A stretch of 64,000 nucleotides of DNA from the NCBI GenBank assembly GCA_039000515.1, contig JBCFYV010000100.1:29004421-29068420 (forward strand), read 5' to 3'. Both the position numbers and the translations under genes were made by a program. Each line of letters begins with the position of its first letter. Position 1 is the first letter of the stretch. The stretch comes from Timema cristinae (Eukaryota; Arthropoda; Insecta; Phasmatodea; Timematidae). Below, piece by piece: positions 54,151-64,000 of this stretch. The notes under the pieces are model-generated. The model ran no database searches. It saw only the letters and a list, made by a program, of their open reading frames with translations, and was not told the origin of the DNA.

Positions 54151-55384
54151 CTATAAAATCAACGTTTTCTAAGTGTATCCGATATAGTGGCGGATTACTT
54201 GGGGTGGACAGGATTAATATATATATTTTAGCTATTGAATATGTTTTTTTTTTTTCAAAATTGTATCTTTAGGGGCACTTTTAATGTGTTGTAAGAAATA
54301 ACGAATAAATATCATGTCAAGGGATGACCTTAGAAATTTAGTCAACTCATTCTACACGGTTTCAATGTTCTTTATTTTAGTTTCACTCATAAGCTTTTGT
54401 TAAAACTATTTGCAATCTTGGTGTTGGAGGGGAGGGCGAATGCCCCAACTTCTTCCACCACCAACACCAAACTCACACTGGTTCACTTCTGGTCAAAGGT
54501 ATTAATTTACTTCTCTGAATTGAACCAGTTATATTTTTAAATACATTATAGAAAATATTTATGAATGGTATATAATCCGTAACAAATGCTATTTCAATAT
54601 GTTGTGTCCAAACTCTTTCAAACCTACATCTGAACTGTTGTTATATTTTAAATTAGCAGAAGTACCAGGCATTGCCCGGGGTAACCACGAAATTCATTGC
54701 ATGGCTACCTCTGGCAATGCTTAACTTTGCTTGAAACAGAGAGAAAAAACTCTTAATTTTATTTCTTCCTATCTAGTTTTTAATAAGTTTTAAAAAATCT
54801 CATCCAAATTTTAAAATTCCTGTTTCGAAGTAAGCATGTTCGTGCCAGGAGCTACTAATTTTTAAAACATCAGTCTTCTGCTTGCGGTAGATATTGCACA
54901 ATGCACATGACAAGCATCCAAACTCTTCATTTTATTTATGTAGAAAATATAGTTATTTATGGTGCATTTTTTTTATCACGATTATTATAAATTTAGGTAG
55001 CTACCATTTTAAAATAGATTTTACAACAGTAACAATATTATGAATGTTCTTAACAAAATTTTTGTTTCATAGCTAGAAATGTGTTTCTATATAGCATAAT
55101 AGATTTCAAACAATAAATTTAGGGCCTAAATGTATTAAAAGGGGTAGGCACAGCCTTAGGCTACGACCATTCCATATTTGCGATCTGGTCGCCACGGCAA
55201 AAACACCATGACCAGGTCGCCAGAATGTCAAGCCATGGTGTTTATGTATATTATATATAATGTATAAACTCCATGACTTTAACCCGTGACCCAGCTATAC
55301 TAACCGAGTTAACGTCGCCGTTAGCGATTATAGTGCCAACATTTGCGGATAGAAGGTGTCATGTGATCAGCACAACGAGCCCTT
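54151..55384. other. No recognisable gene; old repeat-like words
   Basis: 54655-54730 holds AGAAGTACCAGGCATTGCCC, a phrase of the kind found at ends of some arthropod transposons, and 55160-55260 has a CATGGTG/CACCATG dyad. Neither could be classified. Confidence 0.35.
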
Positions 55385-55556
55385 GATCATCAATCTCAAT
55401 TTTATAGACCGGAATCACTAATTATTTATTCAGGTAGCTCCTCAATGGTTTCAGACCCACACCATAAGAGAAAAATTCTAGAAGCACCGGGGATTGAATC
55501 CGGGACTTCTGAATCTATAGCCAGGAGCTTTGACCACTAGGCCACAGAGGCGGTCA
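55385..55556 (-). mobile_element. SINE-D copy
   Basis: Minus-strand head CCGCCTCTGTGGCCTAGTGG, AGCTCCTGGCTATAGATTC, CCCGGATTCAATCCCCGG (A and B boxes intact), and a short body. It pairs with the copy at 26556. Confidence 0.68.
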
Positions 55557-55579
55557 TAAATATTAAAAATTGAGAAAAT

Positions 55580-55695
55580 ATTTGGGGAAAACACCCTCAA
55601 TACATCCGGCTGGAATTCTAAGTCCGAGCCCGTCAACGAAAGTCCAATCTCTTGCGAGAGGGTCACTTAAAACATTTGACCAGCAAGGCGGGTCA
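55580..55695 (-). mobile_element. SINE-B fragment
   Basis: The minus-strand head and start of the body remain (AGTGACCCTCTCGCAAGAG, GACTTAGAATTCCAGC). Confidence 0.55.
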
Positions 55696-55699
55696 TAAT

Positions 55700-57339
55700 C
55701 ACCCTTTGAAACGTAATGAAGTGTAGGTATTTAAAAAAATATCCTACTTGATGTCTCATTGAGAGGTCACTTTAATTCATGTCTCCGTGGGTTAACTGGA
55801 CGTCAGTTTTGAAAAATAAATAATATTTGTGTCACAGGTGTACGAGTTCTGCGCGTGTTTGCAGAAGTGTTGCATATCACGTGACGACTATGAAACCCGT
55901 CCCGCCCACTGAGACCACTGTCATAATCTCCGGACCGTAAAAAAAAAATTAAAATATCCTCATTCTTCTGTTGTCCTCCAAACATCGCTTGCGCTACCTC
56001 TCTGAATGCAAACTAACACGGAATTGTATTCAAACAGCAGATATGTTTATCTTTTTTCCCCCAAACGCACCGTACTATAATGATGATTCTGATAATAACG
56101 TACAACAGCGCTCGCTCCAGGGATAGTGGCGGGACGTGTAACTAATGACACTCATTGCTGACAGCGTCGATTTCACGCACGACCACCAAGCACACTATCT
56201 GCTTCTTCTTCTCTTTCTAGTTGTTTTTTATTTAATCTACCACGTATATTAGAAAGGAATCATTTCCAAGCTTTATTAAATCAGTATAATATCCTACAAT
56301 ATTCTGTCCTGGAGGCGTTTCTCCTGCTTTAATCTAGCTCGGCACCGCAGTTTGTTCGAAAATAAAAAAGTATTATCATTTTCTACCGTGTCGGCGGATG
56401 CTTCGTCAATACGTGATATTATTGGAAGTTATAGACAACCATCCTAACACATAAGTATAGGGGCCAAGGTAACGGCAAAGCGCATCAAAAAACATATTTC
56501 GTGTGGTTGTTATAATTTAAAATATATGAAGATGTTGATAATTTTCGTCGCTTAGAATACTTTACTAAAATAAACTCTTCTGATAGCTATTGTTATAGGT
56601 TTTACATCGTTTATTTTTTTATAAAGAGCACTTTCTGATTTATCATCAAACTTATTTGGTCAGATTGTAATTACTAACAATTAAAATCCTTTGGTAATTT
56701 GTACTAAACAGGGAAGGGGAGTTAGAAAGGAAATATATGACATTGCACTTTTTTTTAGAAAGAGGTTTTTCTAGGGGAAAAAAATCATAAGTCTAAACCT
56801 AATTTGAAATTTCTTAAAATGAACAAAATGTGGCAAAAATCATAATTTGAACATACATTTCAAAAATTATTCACCAATATTATTAGACTTAAAATACAAT
56901 ACTTTAGAAAAAAGTTATTAATTGATAAAATATACAGTACGGTTGGTTAAATAGTAATTTTTATTTTGGTGTATGCTAAATAGAGCTATGTTACGTTATT
57001 GAAAAGTTTGTTGAAGAAGGTAGCCCCCAAAATTGGCTAAATAGGTTAATGTTGTAGTTAGATTTTATTTATTCTCATTATGCACATATTTTTGGCATAC
57101 TTTTTCCACCTAAAATGTTAAAAACTTTTTTATTCTTAAAATAGAGACATTTACTAAAAATACGTAAGGTTTGTGAAACTAAATAATATAAATTGTTGCA
57201 AAAACACTCCACCAAAGAGCATAGCATAAATGAATTAATATACAATGTTACAGAAACATTGAGTTAATAAGATCATCTCTGTCCACCATCGAGCATAACA
57301 ATCAATTTCGTATTTCAAAGTAGGCCTATTCCATAGTAA
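55700..57339. other. No recognisable gene; CpG-richer patch 55800-56420
   Basis: The patch has CpG words (CAGCGCTCGCTCCAGG, CGGGACGTG) and an ACTTTCTAG-like pyrimidine tract, and may be regulatory. 56420-57339 is plain AT-rich DNA. Confidence 0.35.
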
Positions 57340-57900
57340 TATATTATATGTTTGCTATAACTCGGAAACTATTCGTTTTTTTTTTAATATATCTCGCTCA
57401 AAAGAGTGTTATATTTAAAAGTACTACATCTTTAAAATGATAAGTAATTTCATATTTAAAATAGTTGCAGGGATATTAACAAAATTATAATTATTCTTAT
57501 AAATAGTACCCTCAATTTCATTTTCATAGAAAAATTAAAGACGCCATTTTGTTTGTATTTTTTTAAACAGTATTTAGATACGAAATTTTATCAAAATCAT
57601 TAAAGCTGATTTTGAGAAATATATTTTTGCTATTTTCACCCTTCAGTAAATTACATTTAATTTTATGGTTAGATATCTAATTCCAAAAAAAACCTTCGGG
57701 GGACTTATGAAAACTCTAGATACTAAGTTTTAGTCCGATCAGTTAAATTTAGTTTCGAATCTATTCCGAGAAACAGACAACGGCAACGCAAAAAAAAGCC
57801 CTTTTTCGATTTAAGGGTGTCATGAAACGTCAACATTTATCAAATTCTCAAATAAGTTTTTTTTTTACGATCACAATACTTGTCTCTTTGAGTGTTTAGA
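57340..57900 (+). repeat. Family C repeat copy
   Basis: GCCATTTTGTTTGTATTTTT, GGTTAGATATCTAATTCC, TTATGAAAACTCTAGATACT, AAGTTTTAGTCCGATCAG and GTCATGAAACGTCAACATTT match the 44380 copy in order. The upstream block (AACTCGGAAACTATTCG) matches the inverted 24690 copy. Confidence 0.7.
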
Positions 57901-58396
57901 GAAACTAATAATAGATGGAGAGAAGAAAATTTAGTCGAAACACAAAACTATTGTATTAACTCTCCCTTTTCACTGTCAATTCTAAGTAACACTGATATAC
58001 ATAAAATCAAATAATACCTAAAAGATTATTAGTTTCATCGTCGGAACAAAAAAGATGTTAAGAAAAACTTTGTTCGTATAAACACATAAATACATTTTAT
58101 TTTATTTTTCAACTTTCATTATTAATTATAAATAAACTTAAAGGGGTGTTGCTGCTAATCACTTTAAATCAATACTTAAGTACAAAAGTTCAAATAATAG
58201 GCCCTACTTAATATTAAAATCAAAACAAATCTAGGACTAAATAATAGGTGCTATCTTTGAGACAAGTATGCACACAAAAAAAAGTAAAACGTAGCTGAAC
58301 ACTGGTTTTGTGGAAGTCCGTTCCGAACGATCTTTTTTACTACAAAATCCTGCGTTTAAGCAAATAACTTGTAAATATAACTTCACGAAAAAGAAC
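57901..58396. other. No recognisable gene
   Basis: AT-rich, no assigned features. Confidence 0.5.
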
Positions 58397-58541
58397 TCCA
58401 GGCCTCACCGTGGTTCGGATCCCACGTTAAAATGTAGGTCCTCCATTTCTTCTCACAATCATCCTACTATTACACATTAGCGTAAGTGCGTATAATCCGA
58501 ACGGGTAGTAAGACGCGGTGCTAATAATAATAATAATAAAA
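58397..58541 (+). mobile_element. SINE-A, 5'-truncated
   Basis: Only the 3' half remains (from CCAGGCCTCACCGTGGTTCG), with tail. Possible worn direct repeats TTCACGAAAAAGAAC before and ACACGAAAAATAGC after. Confidence 0.88.
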
Positions 58542-59697
58542 TAATATACACGAAAAATAGCACAATTTGAAATATTATTTTCTACTAATTCAACAAGAAA
58601 ACAATAGGTACACCAACAGAAAAAACCTTATTGTTCCACAAGATAGAAAAAAAAATTACGTTTGGTCAGCATAGCTCTAACATAAAGACAATGAGGATCC
58701 ATAAAATGGCCACTTTTGTAGTGAAGTTGTAATAATACTTATGTAGCATCACAAAATAGACATAGACCTCTAGTCGATAGCCTAAATACATACTCCATCT
58801 AACAGCTTGTCGATTTAAACCAATAAATTAATTTGTAAGGTTGTTTAAAGATGATTATTATCACATATTAAAGAAAAACAGCTACCTACTTTACGGTTCA
58901 ACTTTAACGTGTGCAACTTTTTAGCTCAAACAAACACATTTGATTCACACGTCAAATTTATCATCTAAATAATTATATCTACATCAATGTTGCTATTCAA
59001 GTAAGGTTATGTTGACTAACATTCTAAACTGCTAAGGGAATGAAATTCGAATGAACATGGCTCCATTGTTGTGAATAGCACAAAGAAAAATGTGTCTACT
59101 AAACATACGCGTTATTGAACACACACTTAAAATTATGTTTTAAAAAACTACTGTTTAGATTTCCTTTTATTTCTATCACTACTTAATGTACAAGAAATAT
59201 CAGATTATTTTTCACTGACCTGAACTCGATTACATCCTGGTTTTGTTATAAGTTAAACAGCAAACGAAGTTCGGCTCCCAGCAGACGATCTTTCTTTCTC
59301 GAATTACGGTATTTTGCAGACGCATGATTAAAAGTTTAATTGTTTTGATCTATATCTGGTTTCACAGCAATGGCTTATAGTTTATTAGCTACTTCAAAAA
59401 ATAGTGAAATTCTCTAGTCAATTCGTTTTTTACACAGAAAATTCGCCTTTTATTTGTATATTATAATTGAGTAACACATAATAGCCTCAATCGCTCTCTC
59501 GACTTTGAGAGATTTCGGATCATTTCTGCCACCCTAACATTCTCTTATTATAAATATAAAATGCTCAATTTGTTTATCCTATCTAAATAAAATCGTTGAT
59601 AGATGAGCCCCAAGACTGGTAATTACGGCCTACATTGTGACGAGACTGACCATCAACCGTTGGGTTCAATGTTGAGATATTTATTAATACCTTTTTT
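58542..59697. other. No recognisable gene
   Basis: AT-rich, no assigned features. Confidence 0.5.
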
Positions 59698-59718
59698 CTA
59701 TTATTATTATTATTATTA

Positions 59719-59753
<35 letters not shown>

Positions 59754-59768
59754 ATTATTTTATTATTA
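59698..59768. repeat. (ATT)n microsatellite
   Basis: About 22 imperfect units without the SINE tail motif next to it, so it is not clearly a SINE relic. Confidence 0.88.
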
Positions 59769-60290
59769 CCATTACCTTTATTGACTCTTTTAGGCTAGAA
59801 AAAATTCAAAGAAAATTTACGCTGTGAGCTATGACAAATTCTTTACTAACCGGATTTATTAGATTATGACAAAAATCTAAACCTCCTAGGTTCCAAACAC
59901 TCTTCTCGCGTGACTTTATTGTGCTGATCTTTTGGTTTTTCATATTTACAAAAGCAAAATTTCTTGTAAATCCACCCTATATCATGTAAGTGTTCATATC
60001 CATTCTCGTGCTTCTCGTAATCCATAAATATTTTTTCTCAGTAGCTCTTACAAGGTAAGCCCTATAGGCCACTGTATCCAAAGAAAAATTGACTCATTAA
60101 AAATGTGTGCTTAGCATAGCTTAAGGAAAAGTTTTTGCTGAGCAATTACAAGAAATACGTTTTATTTTTTAGAGTAAATGCATGTGTCGCATAGGCTATA
60201 TGAAGAAAAGCTTGTTTACCAAGTTGAATATATGGAAGATTTTTGTTATTTAGAACTTTTTTAAAATGGCCTAAAGATTTGATATCGCTA
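59769..60290. other. No recognisable gene
   Basis: AT-rich. It could hold the left end of the copia element, but no LTR was identified. Confidence 0.4.
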
Positions 60291-61070
60291 ATGTAAATAA
60301 ATTTGATGGTTCGAACTATCATCAGTGTAAATTCCAATTGGCGTGTACACTAAGAGCAAAAGGAATATCGAAAATTTCATCAGGACGAAAAGGAAATCCG
60401 AGGCTGATGGTCCTACAAAATTGCATGGAACAAATACGGTGCAACATCCATGATCATCTTAACGTTTGCCATGGTTTATTCACAAATCACCCTGATTGAG
60501 AATTGTGAGTCTTCCAATTAAATACTAAATAAACTTGATTCACTCTAAGAACAAATATTTTAATCAAACAAGATGTTGGCAAATGAAAGATTTCATCAAT
60601 ATAAATATCGAAAAAGAACCAATGGCATATATATATATATATATTTTTTTTTTTTCAAAGGTTGAAAATATAGAGCTTCAAATGAGGGAAGTTGATGAAA
60701 ACGTAATTGACACAGCAATTATGACTAAAATAATAAGCAGTTTGGCTTTTAAATTTAGGAACTTTAACCAAGAGTGGCTCTCAGTAAAAGCAATCAGGCA
60801 AACAATACCAAATCAAACGGTTCGTTTATTGGGTGACGAAGCCAACCTATCAACTTGTGAACAACTTGAAAATGCACTTCAAATCTTAACGAAGAAAAAG
60901 GAAGCTTAATGTAACCTTCAAACAAAGCATCCGGTAGTCAGAAATTTAATCAAAACAAGGGGAGTGGTCAGAAGCATGAGAATCAAGCCGATTGGAAATT
61001 AAAAGTTAAGTGCTATAACTGACCAAATTGGCCACAAATCTCGTGATTGCAGATCAAAAGGTATATAGAA
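60291..61070 (+). pseudogene. copia Gag (UBN2) and zinc knuckle, broken
   Basis: Gag starts KFDGSNYHQCKFQLACTLRA, continues in another frame as SMIILTFAMVYSQITLIENC, then from 60660 KVENIELQMREVDENV, AIMTKIISSLAFKFRNFNQE and WLSVKAIRQT, the usual UBN2 order. An (AT)n run at 60624-60645 sits inside it. The CCHC knuckle at about 61006-61052 (KCYN...GHKSRDC) is split by a stop and a frame break. Gag would form the retroelement particle; this copy cannot. Confidence 0.85.
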
Positions 61071-61430
61071 GGGCAAAAATTGCAGTACCATAATGAAGAT
61101 AATTTCTCGGTTTTCAACGCGAATCTCTGCAGTTTAGCAGAAAACGATGACGATTTTTGCATCATGGACAATGGTACCATGACACACATGACTTACCTCA
61201 AATACTATTTTCAAACTTACAGGAGGTGAGCCATGAAACTAAAGTAATGCTTAGTAACAATGACTTTCAATTCAAGGAAAAGGTGATGTAAAAATTGAGA
61301 AATTAATAGGAAACAAGTGATACGATTCCATCATCACTAAAGTTCTATATGTTTCAGATTTGAAAATAAGTTTATTTTCAGAGGGAGCTCTCACAAAAGC
61401 AGGCATAAAAATAATTAAAGAAAATTGTTA
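61071..61430 (+). pseudogene. copia protease, broken
   Basis: FCIMDNGTMTHMTYLKYYF corresponds to the copia protease start (W-I-L-D-S-G-A-T-x-H-M-T). The catalytic triplet DSG is here DNG. It continues in shifted frames to KVLYVSDLKISLFSEG and ALTKAGIKI, the usual end of the domain. It is inactive as read. Confidence 0.78.
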
Positions 61431-61439
61431 AGATTTTAA

Positions 61440-62385
61440 TTCTGTCGGTTATATGTTTATTTAGTTTTAATTTATTCTTAAGTGTTTATTTATTTTGACG
61501 CGACCAGCACACCATGCGGCCAGAAGTCATAATACATATAATTAATTCTCGATATATTAATTTTAAACTTATTGTTTTCAACGGACATTGCATTGCGTCG
61601 AAGGAAACTCCTAATAATAATAATAACAATACATTTATCAGATCAATAATTTTTCTTTTACCGGAATTTTGTCCATATATTCTGTCCACGTTTTAAAACC
61701 ATCATGATCAGGTGAAATTTTTGTTTACGTCTTCTAAGAGACTCATAATGGCAGCACTATAAAAGGAGGAAAGAAATGAACTCTAGCAGTGGGGGAGGGG
61801 AGAGAGGTAAGTAGAAGCGAGGCTTTGCATTTTGGATTCAAAAGGACGTGGACTTGCAAAAAAAAAAAGTTCATTGGAATATATCATAGTGATAATGGCG
61901 GGTTTTATTAGTGCCAATTACACCAAAAGTGTTGCAAACAACAAGAAAAGATGGTACTTGGGACAGCTTTAATTATCTCCAGACCAAGACTATGACAAGT
62001 GAGTTTGTCTCATCCAGTAACAATTTCAACGTAGAAGACACTACAAGACTCCTTCAACATGAGGTGTTATAAACCTAAATTCTAGTTATATTCATCCATT
62101 CTCTTCTACTACAATTTCTACTAGACTTCATTCACCTTCTAAATTTTATTGCTCCAAAATCAAAGAATAATATTAATTTCAACTTAATACAGCAACAGTA
62201 TAATTTTCTTTAAGACGTAATATTCTGTTTCAACAATGGACTCTGGAACAGAAACTTTTAGCCAGAGTAATAATGACTGTGACAAAATGCAATGACCTTA
62301 TTTAGTATTTATTGTTTTAGTGTCCAACGACCAACCTCATTGAGGAAATTGACTATAAATGTATAATAAATTTTAATATATATAA

Positions 62386-62462
<77 letters not shown>

Positions 62463-62880
62463 CAATAAGTCAACTTAAACAATAAAGGTATTTTTTTCCC
62501 AACATGAGCCAGAGGTCCTGAGAGAGTCCCGTGTTACATTTTATGCATTATTATTGTTATTTTAAGTTTTACCTTGATATAATAAATTTTCTTGTTGTGA
62601 AATGTAAAAGTTGGTAGTGAACCCAAATATTGTATTCATTTTAAATCTGAGCTAGTCCACCATTCACTTATCACCTCTATTATGTGTTTTTTATGACGTC
62701 ACTGGACTTAAAGTAAATAAATAGATAAATTATGTTTTATAAAACATGTATATGTATATATTTCCCCAAATATCCTATCAAACTACACATCCTCATTATT
62801 ATTAAAGCTATATTAAAGATTATTTTAATAAATTTTCACAAAATGGACGTACAAAAATTATGAAAATAAAAAATTGGTAG
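61440..62880. mobile_element. Block inserted between copia protease and integrase
   Basis: The copia homology breaks off after the protease and resumes at the GAG-pre-integrase region, so about 1.4 kb is extra. It contains a TATA-like CACTATAAAAGGAGG near 61757, poly(A)-signal-like AATAAA words and a long (AT)n run. It may be a solo LTR or another element; no target duplication was seen. Confidence 0.45.
62374..62459. repeat. (AT)n microsatellite
   Basis: About 40 alternating dinucleotides with a single break near 62421. Confidence 0.95.
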
Positions 62881-62894
62881 CTTGTGCAACTCGT

Positions 62895-63520
62895 GAGTCA
62901 AACAATTTATGCCGATGCTATTAAAAACTGTTTCAGTTTATCAAACAAATAACGCTTCAGGAAATAGATTGCAGGTATGGCACGAAAGGCTCGTCATGTA
63001 AATGTAAAGTATTTACGTGAAATGGTAAATAAGATGTTTCTTTACATCATATTCACTAGAGTCGAAGATTTTTTGTTGTTGTTGTTGTTAGTCCTTTTAT
63101 ATAGTCAATAATATATATTTCCTCTCTCTCCAAGAATAAAGTGGAAAGCAAAAATTGGATAACAGTTTTTGTTATAATGTGTGTGACCCGATTGCAATTG
63201 AATCTATTGAAGGAGCTAAATATTTGGTTTTATTCAAGGATGATATGTCGGGACACTTTGCAGTGTACTTTCTGAGAAATGAATAGGAAGTTTTACAATG
63301 CTTAAAGGAATATAAAAACTTAGAAAAAACGAAATTCAGCTAGGTCATCAAGACTTTTCACTGTTACAATAGTAAGGAATAAAAATGAGGATTTCAAGAA
63401 TTTCCTCAAGGACAATGGAATCGAACTCAAAGCCAGTGATCCTTACACGCCGCAACAGAATATGATATTAGAACGAGAAATGCATACAATAGTTGAAAGT
63501 TCTCAGTCCATGATGCACGT
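62895..63520 (+). pseudogene. copia integrase remnants
   Basis: LQVWHERLVHVNVKYLREMV (from about 62969) is the GAG-pre-integrase zinc-binding segment. From about 63186, IAIESIEGAKYLVLFKDDMS and GHFAVYFLRNE are the rve integrase core. From about 63390, NEDFKNFLKDNGIE, YTPQQNMILEREMHTIVESS and QSMM hold the catalytic Glu. Several stops separate them. The sequence leaves the family after about 63515. Confidence 0.82.
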
Positions 63521-64000
63521 AAAACATGTGCAGAAATATATGCGGGCCGAGGCGAAGTCCGAAGTCAAATGGCATTCTCTGATGCTCCCTGAAGTGGAGC
63601 ACGAGAGCAAGTTCCAACGCGTGACGACCAATTGGTCACACCAAGTGGTTCGCAAATAAAGACGGGTTGTCGCGTTTCGTGAAGCTCTGAAACAGAGAAA
63701 TGTATTATTAATAATAGTGAGGGAAAGAAAAAATTTGGGGAACCGAATAAGGGTTTCTAGAGTTACGTGCGGAGATACTACTCTATGGGGGGGCTTTGGG
63801 ATTTCGATGGCACCCACCAGGGTTGATGACGTAGTTTCAAAGCCCCTGGATAAGAGGATTGGTGGCACCGGGAAGTCTGGCGTAGAAGGACTGCGCCAGT
63901 CCCTAGAAGTGGTCCTTGATAGTAGGAATATCCAGGTCGCGTTGCAGAGTCTCATTCCGGACATACCAAGGTGCGCCCACAATGATCTTCAGACACACGC
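63521..64000. other. GC-rich sequence of unknown origin at the window edge
   Basis: Much richer in GC than the copia remnant. Both strands stay open for long stretches (minus frame 63503-63982, 159 codons; plus frame across 63720-64000 reading VSKPLDKRIGGTGKSGVEG). It looks like the edge of a different repeat or coding element that continues beyond 64000. I could not assign a family. Confidence 0.35.

Larger units (their letters stand above)
60291..63520 (+). mobile_element. Ty1/copia retrotransposon remnant
   Basis: Gag, zinc knuckle, protease, GAG-pre-integrase and integrase pieces occur in the right order, but with stops, frame breaks and a 1.4-kb interruption (61440-62880). Reverse transcriptase and RNase H are not seen; the homology ends near 63510. 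LTRs were not identified. Confidence 0.85.

Overview
The window is AT-rich nuclear DNA from a metazoan, most likely an invertebrate; an arthropod such as a chelicerate fits best, but no marker in the window proves it. Support for a eukaryote: tRNA-headed SINEs with (TAA)n tails, hAT, PIF/Harbinger, mariner-type and Ty1/copia remnants, MITEs, long microsatellites, and one GC-rich protein-coding exon that ends in a consensus splice donor. There are no operons, Shine-Dalgarno sites, CRISPR arrays or phage genes. Most of the 64 kb is intron or intergenic sequence made of layered transposon debris.

Only one piece of host gene is convincing. On the minus strand, 53128 to 52604 is a first coding exon with a signal peptide followed by a domain like the agrin N-terminal (NtA, TIMP-like) domain, ending in a clean GTAAGG donor. 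A CpG-rich block at about 53390-53860 lies upstream and is the likely promoter or 5' leader. One single-base frame slip inside a purine-rich run suggests a sequence error or a damaged gene. No further exon is recognisable in the 52 kb downstream of it on the minus strand, so either intron 1 is very long or later exons are too short or divergent to see.

Region by region. 1-9 kb: a 150-bp TTAA-flanked MITE, a Harbinger transposase fragment, a pogo/Tigger-like MITE, a Helitron-like element and SINEs. 10.7-12.9 kb: a hAT element with BED finger and a transposase killed by in-frame stops. 13-14.4 kb: a Harbinger transposase fragment followed by nested inverted-repeat elements, the inner one carrying a MADF-domain remnant. 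17-30 kb: SINEs, a 35-bp minisatellite split by a SINE, a mariner-type transposase tail, a hAT MITE and two CpG-rich blocks. 30-36.3 kb: MITEs, a non-LTR reverse transcriptase tail, a Harbinger element with TTA target duplications and a head-to-head internal duplication, then a 32-bp minisatellite. 36-52 kb: mostly SINEs and old unclassified repeats. 52.6-53.9 kb: the host exon and its promoter region. 54-60 kb: repeats and plain AT-rich DNA. 60.3-63.5 kb: a decayed Ty1/copia element split by an inserted block.

Two SINE families dominate. SINE-A has a tRNA-Glu-like head; SINE-B has a different tRNA-like head. Their 3' ends are nearly the same (a CCCGAACGGGTAGTAAGACG motif, then TAA repeats), so they probably depend on the same LINE machinery. 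Many copies keep clear target-site duplications, which gives an order of insertion. All coordinates of old repeats are approximate to about 5-20 bases, because boundaries were read by eye.
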